DNA of 64,000 bases, taken from contig JAPPAK010000001.1 in assembly GCA_026705605.1 (NCBI GenBank), positions 62,001-126,000 of the forward strand, in the 5' to 3' direction. Below are positions 22,411-30,057 of the stretch, one piece after another; the stretch's first letter is position 1; the number at the start of each line of letters is the position of its first letter. The DNA comes from Chloroflexota bacterium (GTDB taxonomy: Bacteria > Chloroflexota > Dehalococcoidia > Tepidiformales > Tepidiformaceae). A program made the translations under genes and the position numbers. The notes under the pieces are model-generated. The model was not told the DNA's origin and did not search any database. It saw nothing but the letters and a program-made list of their open reading frames with translations.

Positions 22411-23637
22411 GTGACCGTTTCCGATGAAGTCCGCGCCCGGCTGCAGGCCCGATCCGCCCAGCCGCCCGCACCCGAGCCCGTCCGCCTCCCCGCCCGCCGC
22501 TTCGTCGACCGCGCCTTCTACGAAGCCGAACGCGCCGAGATCTTCGGCAAGGCCTGGCTGCTTGCCGGACGCGTCGACGAGATCGCGCGGCCCGGCCTCT
22601 ACATGACCTGGGAGAAGACGCGCGTCCCACTCCTCGTCGTCCACGCCGTCGACGACGTGATCCGCTGCTTCTACAACTCCTGCCGCCACCGCGGCGCCCC
22701 CGTCGTGCGCGTCCCCCGCGGACGCAACCGCGCCCTCCGCTGCCAGTACCACAGCTGGACCTACGACACGTCCGGCAAGCTCGTCTCCGTTCCGGACGAA
22801 CGCGACTTCGTCGACCTCCGCCGCGAGGAGCGCGCCCTCGTGCCCGTTTCCTGCGAGGTCAGGAACAGCGCCATCTTCGTGAACGAGGGCCCCGAGGCGG
22901 ACCTCGGGAGCTGGTTCGGCGGCCCCGGCAAGGAGCTCACGGTCGAGAGCGAGGGGCTGCGTACCCTCGACCAGCGATCGGTCACCATCCCCGTCAACTG
23001 GAAGCGCGTCATGGGCCGGTTGCTGTCCTCGCCCCCAGCCCTCCCCCGACCCGGTGCGGGCGCCCTCGCGACCACCGATGCCGACGTCGAGCTGCTCGAC
23101 GGCGGCCACCTGCGCATCGTCGCCCCCTTCGACGACGCTGGCGCGTCCGCCCTCGGCCTCGCCGGCCCCCTCGACTGGGCGGACCTCAGCGACGCGGACC
23201 TCCCCCCGGTCCACGGCCTCGGCCCGATGCTCAGCTCGACCGCCACCACCTACCTGTTCTTCCCCAACCTGCTCGTCAGCTACACGCCCAGCGGCATCTT
23301 CAACTTCACGGTCTGGCCCGCCGACGAGGAGACGACCCTGCTCGAAGCGACCTGGCTCGCTCCCGACTGGGGCGAGGAGGACTCGCCTGCCGAGACGCCC
23401 GCATGGGCGGAGCGCATCGAGTGGGCGCAGGCCCGGCTCGATGCGATGGCCGCGGCCTTCGCCGGCGCCCAGGACGAGATGAAGGAGCCCGCCCGCCAGG
23501 GCCTCTCGCTGCAGGACGATTCCGAGGCCGTCCGCCTCTGGAACGAGGCGCTCGACGCCCATCTGCGCGAGGCCGTGCCCCCCGACACCCTCACCGGCGC
23601 CGCGCCCGGTGAGGTCCGCAGCCCGCTCCCGTCCTAG
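22411..23637 (+). CDS. Rieske [2Fe-2S] protein lacking the catalytic iron triad
   Basis: A 408-aa homolog of ring-hydroxylating oxygenase alpha subunits. The Rieske domain is intact: CRHRG and CQYHSW, at the expected distance (residues ~90-115). In the catalytic domain the usual NWK...EN..E.YH....H segment, which provides two histidines that bind iron, reads NWKRVMGRLLSSPPALPRPG instead. The histidines are absent and the segment looks rearranged. The protein may be an electron-transfer or regulatory homolog rather than an oxygenase. GGGAGGGGGC lies before the GTG start. The TAG stop is part of a CTAG duplicated by the inserted element that follows. Confidence 0.8.
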   Translation: MTVSDEVRARLQARSAQPPAPEPVRLPARRFVDRAFYEAERAEIFGKAWLLAGRVDEIARPGLYMTWEKTRVPLLVVHAVDDVIRCFYNSCRHRGAPVVRVPRGRNRALRCQYHSWTYDTSGKLVSVPDERDFVDLRREERALVPVSCEVRNSAIFVNEGPEADLGSWFGGPGKELTVESEGLRTLDQRSVTIPVNWKRVMGRLLSSPPALPRPGAGALATTDADVELLDGGHLRIVAPFDDAGASALGLAGPLDWADLSDADLPPVHGLGPMLSSTATTYLFFPNLLVSYTPSGIFNFTVWPADEETTLLEATWLAPDWGEEDSPAETPAWAERIEWAQARLDAMAAAFAGAQDEMKEPARQGLSLQDDSEAVRLWNEALDAHLREAVPPDTLTGAAPGEVRSPLPS

Positions 23638-23653
23638 GGCCTGTTTACACTCG
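23638..23653 (+). repeat. Left terminal inverted repeat
   Basis: GGCCTGTTTACACTCG, identical to the reverse complement of 25246-25261. No gene is seen between this repeat and 23802. Confidence 0.85.
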
Positions 23654-23802
23654 TGACTACTTGCCAGCGGGCCTACGCGAACTCGACACACTCTCGCAGT
23701 ACCAGGAATCGCTCCGGGCTCGTGACCGCCGCCGGTGTTCCCGGTAGATCAGGCCAGCCGGGCGCTTGGAACGTTCCACGCAGGTAAGTAGGAGGGTTTC
23801 CC

Positions 23803-24084
23803 CTAGTCCCCGAGCCGACTCCGGATCCAATCGTTCCGTTCCTTCCCTAGGTTCCTTGTCGCCCACCAGGTAGGGACCATTATCGTGATGACGGAGACCT
23901 CGTCGTTTTCGTCGATCACGTCCCCGATCTTGTCTCGGATAGTCGCTGCCGTATCGGTACTCTCTATGAGCCAGTGCGATTCCGTAACGCGGCACCAGGC
24001 ACGCTGCTCCTTGAGGAGGTCATAGAGCGCTGCGTAGTCACGGCCTGGAGCCCTTAGGTCGTAGCTCACACTGTGGATTGTCAA
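23803..24084 (-). CDS. SinR-like / Cas2-fold small protein
   Basis: A 93-aa protein that begins TIHSVSYDLRAPGRDYAALYDLLKE and continues with WCRVTESHWLIESTDTAATIRDKI and IDENDEVSVITIMVP. This is the ferredoxin-like pattern of proteins annotated SinR family, which resemble Cas2 and VapD but are not tied to CRISPR. The acidic residue near the first strand (SYDL) matches the Cas2 catalytic Asp position, so RNase activity is conceivable. The start is TTG 24084, four bases past the DUF2335 stop. It is the last gene of the minus-strand operon inside the inverted-repeat element. Confidence 0.75.
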   Translation of the reverse strand: MTIHSVSYDLRAPGRDYAALYDLLKEQRAWCRVTESHWLIESTDTAATIRDKIGDVIDENDEVSVITIMVPTWWATRNLGKERNDWIRSRLGD

Positions 24085-24087
24085 CTC

Positions 24088-24549
24088 TCAGTCGCCCTCT
24101 TCTTCGGTTCCTGCATTGGTCGGTCCTCGGGAAACGTACTCGATGAAGATGGATGTCAGTGGAACCCCACCACCAAGACTCACCGGAATCGCCCAGTGGG
24201 ATTCTGCGATGGCGGCTGAGATCGCTGCTACCGCCAGTAGTGATGAGGGAAGGTGCCTCATCGCCAAAGCGAAGATGACCTCGCGGTGGGAGATCTTCAT
24301 CTCGCTCTGAGCAAGGGTCATGTTCGCAACGTCAATCCGGTGACGATGGTCTCGCTCGATGTCCGCTCTACTGAAGAACCACTCCGGCGCATCAGGGTAG
24401 AGATCCGTGTACCCCCGCAACATGGTCGGCGGAGGAAAAGGGCCGGACGCCACCTCGACGGTGACCCCGCCTTTATCGTCCTTGGAGAGAACTATCTCAC
24501 CGTCTTGGGTGATGGGTTCAGGGTGGATTTCTTCTGGATCAGAACCCAT
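24088..24549 (-). CDS. DUF2335 predicted membrane protein
   Basis: A 153-aa protein of the DUF2335 type: the FPPPTMLRGYTDLYPDAPEWFFSRADIERDHRHRID segment is the family signature. A C-terminal hydrophobic stretch (LPSSLLAVAAISAAIAESHWAIPVSLGGGVPLTSIFIEYV) forms one or two membrane helices. The family is uncharacterised and often found on mobile or prophage-like DNA. I use ATG 24549, which overlaps the upstream gene by 11 bases; GTG 24567 is the alternative. Together with the SinR-like gene it suggests a membrane plus nuclease-like pair, an inference from layout only. Confidence 0.75.
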   Translation of the reverse strand: MGSDPEEIHPEPITQDGEIVLSKDDKGGVTVEVASGPFPPPTMLRGYTDLYPDAPEWFFSRADIERDHRHRIDVANMTLAQSEMKISHREVIFALAMRHLPSSLLAVAAISAAIAESHWAIPVSLGGGVPLTSIFIEYVSRGPTNAGTEEEGD

Positions 24550-24814
24550 GCTTGGCGTCGATCTCACGGGCTAGGGCGAACATCGCGCCATGAAGATCCT
24601 GAGCGAGGAAGTAGCCGTCGATGGCGAAACTTGTCCTTATGTCGGGAGCGGGGATTGCCTGGCATGTGTAGGAGCGGTGTCCAGGGCGTCGCTTCCTAAT
24701 CCTCGCTCTGGAGGCATAGTCCTTGAACACCGTGTCCCGTGCTCCAATGAGCCTGTAAAGGACACTGGAGTCGTCTTGGGTGCGATCCTCAACTTCGGAA
24801 GTGGATGATGGCAT
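24539..24814 (-). CDS. Hypothetical protein, 91 aa, in IS-bounded operon
   Basis: Unrecognised. The N-terminal third is polar (SSTSEVEDRTQDDSS). The middle is very basic (DYASRARIRKRRPGHRSYTC), which could bind nucleic acid. The C-terminal third (FAIDGYFLAQDLHGAMFALAREIDAKHG) looks like a folded helix. GGAGAGGGAA precedes the ATG at 24814. The gene overlaps the DUF2335 start by 11 bases, so all three genes of the operon are coupled. Confidence 0.55.
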   Translation of the reverse strand: MPSSTSEVEDRTQDDSSVLYRLIGARDTVFKDYASRARIRKRRPGHRSYTCQAIPAPDIRTSFAIDGYFLAQDLHGAMFALAREIDAKHGF

Positions 24815-24913
24815 CAGGGGTTCCCTCTCCAGCGTAGATCGTGAGACCTAGGGGGTTCAATCCTTCCCAGAGCCCGTTAGGTTAGGAGTCAAGGTACACG
24901 CTGGCAACCCTAG

Positions 24914-25009
24914 CTACTCCGGGAGGTTGGCGTTCCACCGCGCTTTAGCCTCGTCCCGTTCCCTTCTCCCCTCCGCAATGGCTTCGCGTAGCTCGGTCGC
25001 TTGGAACAT
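24914..25009 (-). CDS. Small ORF, 31 aa, first gene of IS-bounded operon
   Basis: Too short for the ORF track. It reads MFQATELREAIAEGRRERDE and so on: one charged amphipathic helix. Support comes from a GGGAGGGAG ribosome binding site nine bases ahead of the ATG and a TACGAT -10 box about 31 bases upstream. It may be a leader peptide, an antitoxin-like helix or noise; the signals in front of it are the best in the element. Confidence 0.4.
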   Translation of the reverse strand: MFQATELREAIAEGRRERDEAKARWNANLPE

Positions 25010-25035
25010 GGGGGCTCCCTCCCGTGTAGTGAGCG

Positions 25036-25041
25036 ACATCG
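25036..25041 (-). promoter_or_regulatory. Putative -10 box for IS-bounded operon
   Basis: TACGAT on the minus strand lies upstream of the 31-codon ORF. No strong -35 is visible at 17 bp. Confidence 0.35.
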
Positions 25042-25073
25042 TAGCGGATTGTGGGCTGACAGAGGATCAGGGG

Positions 25074-25232
25074 CTATGGGTGTCGCATGGCGATGAACCA
25101 ACCGGCTAGGTCGACGAAGGAGGGGCACCTTGCCACCAGCTTGCAGTAGTGCGTGACGAGGCCGCGGAAGTGCTTGAGTTCCGCGAAAGGGTCCTCGACC
25201 AAGTGGCGCATGCGGTAGGACTCTTGGGGCGG
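25074..25232 (-). pseudogene. IS5-family transposase C-terminal remnant
   Basis: About 52 codons between an in-frame TAG and a TAG stop read SYRMRHLVEDPFAELKHFRG and on to THYCKLVARCPSFVDLAGWFIAMRHP. The VExxFAxLKxFR...Y.KL...F..LA...I pattern is the C-terminal end of IS5-type DDE transposases, including the last catalytic Glu (VE). The N-terminal two thirds are gone: the fragment starts 13 bp from the right inverted repeat, where a full gene would have its beginning. A deletion therefore removed the transposase body. Confidence 0.65.
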
Positions 25233-25245
25233 CTACCTCTTCTGG

Positions 25246-25261
25246 CGAGTGTAAACAGGCC
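25246..25261 (-). repeat. Right terminal inverted repeat
   Basis: CGAGTGTAAACAGGCC, the perfect complement of the left end. It is followed by CTAG, which also holds the GMC gene's stop codon. Confidence 0.85.
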
Positions 25262-26824
25262 CTAGGTCAGGTCCGCGGTCATCCATTCGGCGATGCGCTC
25301 GCCGATCATCATGCAGGTGAAGTTCGTGTTCGCCCGGATGATCGTCGGCATGATCGACCCGTCCGCCACCCGCAGCCCCTCCACCCCGTGGACCCGCCCC
25401 TCGCTGTCGACCACCGCTCCCTCGGCCGGGTCCGGGCCCATCGGGCACGTGCAGGTCGGGTGGGCCATGCTCGATGCCGCGCCGTGAATCCACTGGTCGA
25501 GCTTCGCGTCGTCGTCCAGCGTCTCCTGGTCGAGGTCCACGGGGCCGGTGTGGAACGGCTCCAGTTCCGGTGAGTGCGCCAAGCGCCACGCCAGCCGCGC
25601 TCCCTCGCGCAGGCGTACGCGGTCGGACTCGTCCTCGTCGAACTTCAGGTCGATCACCGGCTTCACCGTGTAGTCGGCGCTCGCCAGCGTGACCGACCCG
25701 TACGAGTTCGGGAGCTGGACGCCCGGCGAAACCGCAAACACCCACTCCGGCTCGCCGTCCTCCTCGCCCTGCCAGGTTCCGTAGCGCCCCCCCGGCGCGA
25801 AGAAGATGTGGCCCAGCAGGTACACCTGCATGTCGTTGAACTCGCCCGTCGAGGAGGTGTAGCGCAGGAGGGTCTGCAGAAGCGGTTTCTCCGGGTCGAC
25901 AACCCCCGGTTTCGGGTGCAGGAGCAGCGGCGTCATCGGGTGGTCCATCAGGTGTTTGCCGACGCCCGGCAGGTCCGCGATCGACTCGATTCCCAGCTCC
26001 GCCAGCTCACCCGCCGGACCGATGCCGCTCCGCAGGAGGATCGCCGGACTCATGATCGCGCCCGCGGAGAGCACAATCTCCCGCCCCCGCACCTCCTGCA
26101 ACTCCCCGTCGCACTCGACCCGCAGCCCCACCGCGCGGCCGTTCTCGACCAGCACCCGGTCGACGAGGCAGTGGCTGCGGATGGTGAGGTTGAGCCGGTT
26201 GCGGGCGGGCGAGAGGAAGCCCAGGTTGGCCGACCAGCGTGTCATCTCGCCGGGGCCGCCCCGGTTCATGGCCGCGCGCGTGATGCCTGTCGTCTCCGGA
26301 TCGTTCTGGTCGCGGTCCTCTTCAAAGCCCGCCGCCAGGCAGGCGTCGTAGAAGCCCTGCTGCACCGGGGCCAGCTGCTCGCGCGTCCAGCGGCGCACGG
26401 GAATGGGACCGCCCTGACCGTGGAAGTCGCCGCGCTCGTCCCGGTCGTCCTCGATCGCGCGGAAGTAGGGGAGGCACTGCTCCCAGCCCCAGCGCTCGTC
26501 GCCGGTCATCTCCGCCCAGCGGTCGTAGTCGCCCGGCGCCCCGCGGATGGCGACCCCCGTGTTGATGGCGGACGAACCTCCGACCAGCTTCCCCCGCGGC
26601 AGCGGCGCCACGCGTCCCGGCACGAATGTCGCGTTGAACCCCCAGTCGTGGTGAACCGTCGAGGGCTCGTGGATGCTGTTCACGTCGTGCGGGAGCGACT
26701 CAAGCGTCGCGTAGTCTGGACCGGCGTCGAGCAGGAGCACCGACCGCGACCGGTCCTCACTCAGCCGCGAGGCGAGGACTGCTCCGGACGACCCCGCCCC
26801 CACGATGATGACGTCGTACTCCAT
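25262..26824 (-). CDS. GMC family FAD-dependent oxidoreductase
   Basis: A 520-aa glucose-methanol-choline oxidoreductase. FAD-binding DVIIVGAGSSGAVLASRLSED opens the protein; PROSITE-like GMC motifs follow as PLPRGKLVGGSSAINTGVAIRG and EIVLSAGAIMSPAILLRSGIG. The catalytic His segment is SSMAHPTCTCPMG, and the C-terminal FAD contact is GLRVADGSIMPTIIRANTNFTCMMIGERIAEW. It oxidises a primary alcohol of unknown identity, with choline dehydrogenase and alkanol dehydrogenases as relatives. The start overlaps the aldo/keto reductase stop (TGATG), so the two are coupled. Its TAG stop lies in the CTAG flanking the inserted element. Confidence 0.92.
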   Translation of the reverse strand: MEYDVIIVGAGSSGAVLASRLSEDRSRSVLLLDAGPDYATLESLPHDVNSIHEPSTVHHDWGFNATFVPGRVAPLPRGKLVGGSSAINTGVAIRGAPGDYDRWAEMTGDERWGWEQCLPYFRAIEDDRDERGDFHGQGGPIPVRRWTREQLAPVQQGFYDACLAAGFEEDRDQNDPETTGITRAAMNRGGPGEMTRWSANLGFLSPARNRLNLTIRSHCLVDRVLVENGRAVGLRVECDGELQEVRGREIVLSAGAIMSPAILLRSGIGPAGELAELGIESIADLPGVGKHLMDHPMTPLLLHPKPGVVDPEKPLLQTLLRYTSSTGEFNDMQVYLLGHIFFAPGGRYGTWQGEEDGEPEWVFAVSPGVQLPNSYGSVTLASADYTVKPVIDLKFDEDESDRVRLREGARLAWRLAHSPELEPFHTGPVDLDQETLDDDAKLDQWIHGAASSMAHPTCTCPMGPDPAEGAVVDSEGRVHGVEGLRVADGSIMPTIIRANTNFTCMMIGERIAEWMTADLT

Positions 26825-27780
26825 CAGCCCTGGCTCCCCGCCACGGCCGCGTCGATGCGCGCCATCAGCTCGGCGTCGAGCGGCCCCTTCGCCTCGGCCT
26901 CCAGGCACTCCGATAGCTCGGCGCGGTTCTTCACCCCCAGGATTACGGTCGCGATGCCTTCCATCGAGAGCGTGTACCGGTGCGCGAGCGAGGCGGGCGA
27001 CTCCCCCACCTCCGCCGCCAGCGCCCGGAACGGCGCCGCCCGCCGGAAATCGACCACCTCCGGGTGGTCATCCGGCAGATCCCGGTCGATCGCGTCCGTG
27101 AGCGCGCCCGCCTGCACGGCGCGGATGCCCATCACCCCCACCCCCCGCGCGTTCGCCGCCGCGATCAGCTCCCGCGGGCGCGGATCCTCGTGGTAGGCGC
27201 GCATGCCGCCGGGTGAGTCGAGCAGGTTGGCCACGCACTGGATGGCCGCCGGCGCCGGGTCTTCCGCGAGCGTCTCCAGGAGCGCGCTCGGCACCCCCAC
27301 CCCGCTCACGCCCCACGCCCCGATCGTGCCCTCCGCCACCATCGCCTCGAAGGCGGGCCGCGCCGCCTCCACGAACAGGCTGCGGGGCGTCCCCCGTCCC
27401 TCGAATCCGTCCGGCACGACCATCCCGTGCAGGAAGAACAGGTCGACCCGCTCCAGCCGCAGCCGGTCGAGGCTCGCCGCCAGCGCCTGCCGCAGCGTTC
27501 CCGCCACCTCACCCCCGGGCACGTTCCCCAGGTGGTGCTTGGTCGAGATGCGCACGCCCTCGGGCAGCCGCCCCCCAAAGGCCTCCCCCACGACGCGCTC
27601 CGCCTCGCCGTTTCCGTACCCCGGCGCCACGTCGAGGAAGGTGATGCCGCCCTCGACCGCCGCGAGGACCGTCTCGACCGCTTCCTCGCGCGTCGTCGCG
27701 CCCCAGACCCCGCCGGTTCCGCCGCCCCCGAGCGTGAGGGCGCTGACCGGCCCGAGCTTCCCGAACGTTCGCGTTTCCAT
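26824..27780 (-). CDS. Aldo/keto reductase
   Basis: NADPH-dependent TIM-barrel oxidoreductase of 318 aa. It shows the start METRTFGKLGPVSALTLGGG and FLDVAPGYGNGEAERVVGEAF with catalytic Asp and Tyr. Lys lies in VRISTKHHLG, and His in DLFFLHGMVV. The C-terminal ATVILGVKNRAELSECL is the cofactor-binding end. The combination with the coupled GMC oxidase suggests interconversion of an alcohol and aldehyde, which is inference. TAGACT lies five bases before the ATG, so it heads a two-gene leaderless operon. Confidence 0.9.
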   Translation of the reverse strand: METRTFGKLGPVSALTLGGGGTGGVWGATTREEAVETVLAAVEGGITFLDVAPGYGNGEAERVVGEAFGGRLPEGVRISTKHHLGNVPGGEVAGTLRQALAASLDRLRLERVDLFFLHGMVVPDGFEGRGTPRSLFVEAARPAFEAMVAEGTIGAWGVSGVGVPSALLETLAEDPAPAAIQCVANLLDSPGGMRAYHEDPRPRELIAAANARGVGVMGIRAVQAGALTDAIDRDLPDDHPEVVDFRRAAPFRALAAEVGESPASLAHRYTLSMEGIATVILGVKNRAELSECLEAEAKGPLDAELMARIDAAVAGSQG

Positions 27781-27790
27781 GCGCGCGAGT

Positions 27791-28630
27791 CTACCGGTCG
27801 GCTGGCGCCCCCGCCGTGTCCCCGATCCCCGTCCGCCGCAGCGCCGCGATAATGCGCTCCGCTGTCCCCTCGGACGGGTCCGCGCGGTAGGTCATGATCG
27901 CGACCGCGTCGACAAGTTCCACCCGCGCCAGCGTCGCCAGCGTCTCCTCGAAGGCGCGCCACGCCTCCTCCTCGCCCGCCGCTATTCGCGTCCGCAGCGC
28001 TTCCGGGGCGGGAATGTGCAGCCGCTCGCTGATCGCGTCCAGCGACTCCGGCGTGAGCAGCGGCATCGCCATCGCCACGACATGCGCGTCGGGCCGGACA
28101 GCCTTCACGAACCCGGCCGACCGCAACAGCGGCGCGAGGTCGAACACCGGCTGCGTCCAGATGCTGCGGGCTCCTGCCCGCAGCTTGGCGGCGAGCAGGT
28201 TATCGGAGCGTTCGTCCTTGCGGTACTGGTCGAGCGCCGCCCCGATCGCCATGCCGGGCGCCTGCTCCTGTACTACCGCGATCGCCTCCGTGACGCGCGT
28301 CCCCGGCGTGTCCGCGGCGTGGTCTCCCCGCAGGCAGAGCACATGGCCGAGGCCGGCCTCTTGCGCCCGCGTCACGTCCGTGGCGATCGCGTCCCGCGTG
28401 CGCCCGCCCGTGGCCAGGTGCCAGATCGGCTCCAGCCCCTCGCGCTTCAGTTCAAGCGCCGCCTCCAGGCTCGACTGCCGCTCGGGACGCTGGATGACGT
28501 TCACGGTCAGCGTGCGCGCTTCGAGCAGCCGCGCGCGCCTCAACAGCACCGCCGGCCTCGATGTGCGTGGCGGCGTGATCTCCAGCGAGACGGGGAACTC
28601 CCCCCGCTCCATCGCTTCCGCAAAGGACAT
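27791..28630 (-). CDS. Methylenetetrahydrofolate reductase family protein (MetF-like)
   Basis: A 279-aa flavoprotein of the MetF superfamily, which reduces 5,10-methylene- to 5-methyl-tetrahydrofolate. The N-terminal FPVSLEITPPRTSRPAVLLRRARLLE carries the catalytic Glu (EITPPR). LEPIWHLATGGRTRDAIATDV, GHVLCLRGDHA and AKLRAGARSIWTQPVFDL match the folate- and FAD-binding strands. It is slightly short and diverged compared with typical MetF (about 290 aa), so a related one-carbon enzyme cannot be excluded. It lies next to folC on the same strand, supporting a folate role. Confidence 0.82.
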   Translation of the reverse strand: MSFAEAMERGEFPVSLEITPPRTSRPAVLLRRARLLEARTLTVNVIQRPERQSSLEAALELKREGLEPIWHLATGGRTRDAIATDVTRAQEAGLGHVLCLRGDHAADTPGTRVTEAIAVVQEQAPGMAIGAALDQYRKDERSDNLLAAKLRAGARSIWTQPVFDLAPLLRSAGFVKAVRPDAHVVAMAMPLLTPESLDAISERLHIPAPEALRTRIAAGEEEAWRAFEETLATLARVELVDAVAIMTYRADPSEGTAERIIAALRRTGIGDTAGAPADR

Positions 28631-28677
28631 CGGTCAAGCCTGTCCCGTGGGCCCGTAGGAGTCCAGCGAACCCGGCC

Positions 28678-30018
28678 CTACCGCCCCGTCACGCTCTCGC
28701 CCAGCACCGCCGTCCGCGCCGCCGCCACCGCGTACAGCGAGCCCGTCACGCAGATCAGGTCCGTATCCTCCGCCCGCTGCCGCGCCTGCGCGATGCCCTC
28801 CGCCACGCTTCCCGCCACCTCAACGTGCGGCGTCAGCGGCGCCAGCTCGGCGGCCATCTCCGCGGGGACGCGCGATCGCCGCGACGTGAGCTTGCAGCAC
28901 CAGATGCCGCTCGCGAGCCCGGACAGCTTGTACCCGATCCCGCGCAGGTCCTTCCCCGCCATCGCCCCCAGCACGAAGAAGCAGCGCCGCCACTCCAGGT
29001 ACTCGCGCAGCGCCTCCGCCAGCGCCGCCGCCGCCGCCGGATTGTGCGCCCCGTCGGCGACCAGCAGCGGACGCTGCCCCATCACCTCCAGCCTCCCGCC
29101 GATCCGCGTCCGCGCGATCCCTCCCGAGATCGCCTCCTCGTCGATTGCCGCGCCCCGCGCGCGCAGCTCCTGCGCCACCGCCACCGCCGTCATCGCGTTC
29201 CCCACCTGGTGGGCGCCCAGCAGGGGCGTCCGCAACTCCCGCGACCCGTCCGGCCCGTGCAGCAGGAACGACTGCCCGAACACGTACCGCTCCAGTACGT
29301 CGGTGCTCCACTCCTCGTCCACCAGCCGCAGCTCCGCCCCTACCTCGCGGCAGCGGTCGCGCACCACCTGCGTCACCGCCGGGTCGGGCTGGGGCGCGAG
29401 CACGCAGGTCGAGCCGGGCCCGACGATTCCCGCCTTGTCCCGCGCGATGGCGACCGGCGTCTCGCCCAGGATCGCGGTGTGGTCGAGCGCGATCGGCGTG
29501 ATCACCGCGATCTCCGCGCCCCCGTAAACGTTCGTCGCGTCGTAGGAGCCGCCCAGCCCGACCTCCACCACCTGCCAGCCGCCGTCCCCCAGCCGCTCCC
29601 GCGCGAGCCAGTGGAAGAGCGCCACGAGCACGCCGAACGTGCTCACCTGGCCCCCTGCCGACTCCTGCTCCGCCTCCACCGCGGCGCGGATGGCGCTCAG
29701 CCCCTCCGCCAGCTCCGGCATCGTCAGCGGCTCTCCGTCGATGCGGATGCGTTCCCCGTACGAGTGCAGGTGCGGGCTCGTGAACAGTGCCGTCCGCTCC
29801 CCGCCCGCCCGCAGGATGCCCTCGACCATCGCCGAGACGCTCCCCTTGCCGTTCGTGCCGGTCACGTGAACCGTCTCCCGCCCCTGCTGCGGGTCGCCCA
29901 GCCGCTTCAGCAGCGAGCGCATCGACGCGAGGTTCATGGGCGGGCTCTTCGAGGCTCCCGGATCCCGCTCCATGTCCACGAACGACTCGAGGAACCTGAT
30001 CGCTTCCCGCACGTTCAT
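28678..30018 (-). CDS. folC: Folylpolyglutamate synthase / dihydrofolate synthase (FolC)
   Basis: Adds glutamate to folates, cytosolic. The 446-aa protein has the ATP loop HVTGTNGKGSVSAMVEGIL, FTSPHLHSYGERIRIDGEP, VVEVGLGGSYDATNV, ITPIALDHTAILGETPVAIARDKAGI and the C-terminal VADGAHNPAAAAALAEAL. The start at 30018 is set by TACAAT exactly six bases upstream; the track's 30507 start is an artefact. The downstream metF-like gene is 47 bp away. Divergent from the DUF4202 gene. Confidence 0.93.
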   Translation of the reverse strand: MNVREAIRFLESFVDMERDPGASKSPPMNLASMRSLLKRLGDPQQGRETVHVTGTNGKGSVSAMVEGILRAGGERTALFTSPHLHSYGERIRIDGEPLTMPELAEGLSAIRAAVEAEQESAGGQVSTFGVLVALFHWLARERLGDGGWQVVEVGLGGSYDATNVYGGAEIAVITPIALDHTAILGETPVAIARDKAGIVGPGSTCVLAPQPDPAVTQVVRDRCREVGAELRLVDEEWSTDVLERYVFGQSFLLHGPDGSRELRTPLLGAHQVGNAMTAVAVAQELRARGAAIDEEAISGGIARTRIGGRLEVMGQRPLLVADGAHNPAAAAALAEALREYLEWRRCFFVLGAMAGKDLRGIGYKLSGLASGIWCCKLTSRRSRVPAEMAAELAPLTPHVEVAGSVAEGIAQARQRAEDTDLICVTGSLYAVAAARTAVLGESVTGR

Positions 30019-30024
30019 GCGGCC

Positions 30025-30030
30025 ATTGTA
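30025..30030 (-). promoter_or_regulatory. -10 box of folC, leaderless layout
   Basis: TACAAT, six bases before the ATG at 30018. A consensus-like hexamer with no space for a ribosome binding site. Confidence 0.55.
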
Positions 30031-30057
30031 GGTTCGCTGTGCCATGCTTGGCGGGCC

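Larger units (their letters stand above)
23634..25265. mobile_element. 1.6-kb IS5-like element carrying a small operon, non-autonomous
   Basis: The element proper spans 23638-25261 and ends in perfect 16-bp inverted repeats (GGCCTGTTTACACTCG). It is flanked by CTAG on both sides (23634-23637, 25262-25265), the kind of target duplication known for IS5-group elements. Inside are a transposase C-terminal remnant at the right end and, on the minus strand, a 31-codon ORF, an unknown 91-aa gene, a DUF2335 gene and a SinR/Cas2-like gene. No complete transposase is present, so movement would need one in trans. Insertion occurred between the convergent Rieske and GMC genes. Confidence 0.78.

Noticed and set aside
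23657-23995. 112-aa minus-strand ORF at the left end of the element
   Set aside because: Overlaps the SinR-like gene in another frame, with a composition typical of noise.
23803-24084. Cas2-like protein taken as a sign of a CRISPR locus
   Set aside because: It is the SinR-like relative; no cas1, other cas gene or repeat-spacer array is near.
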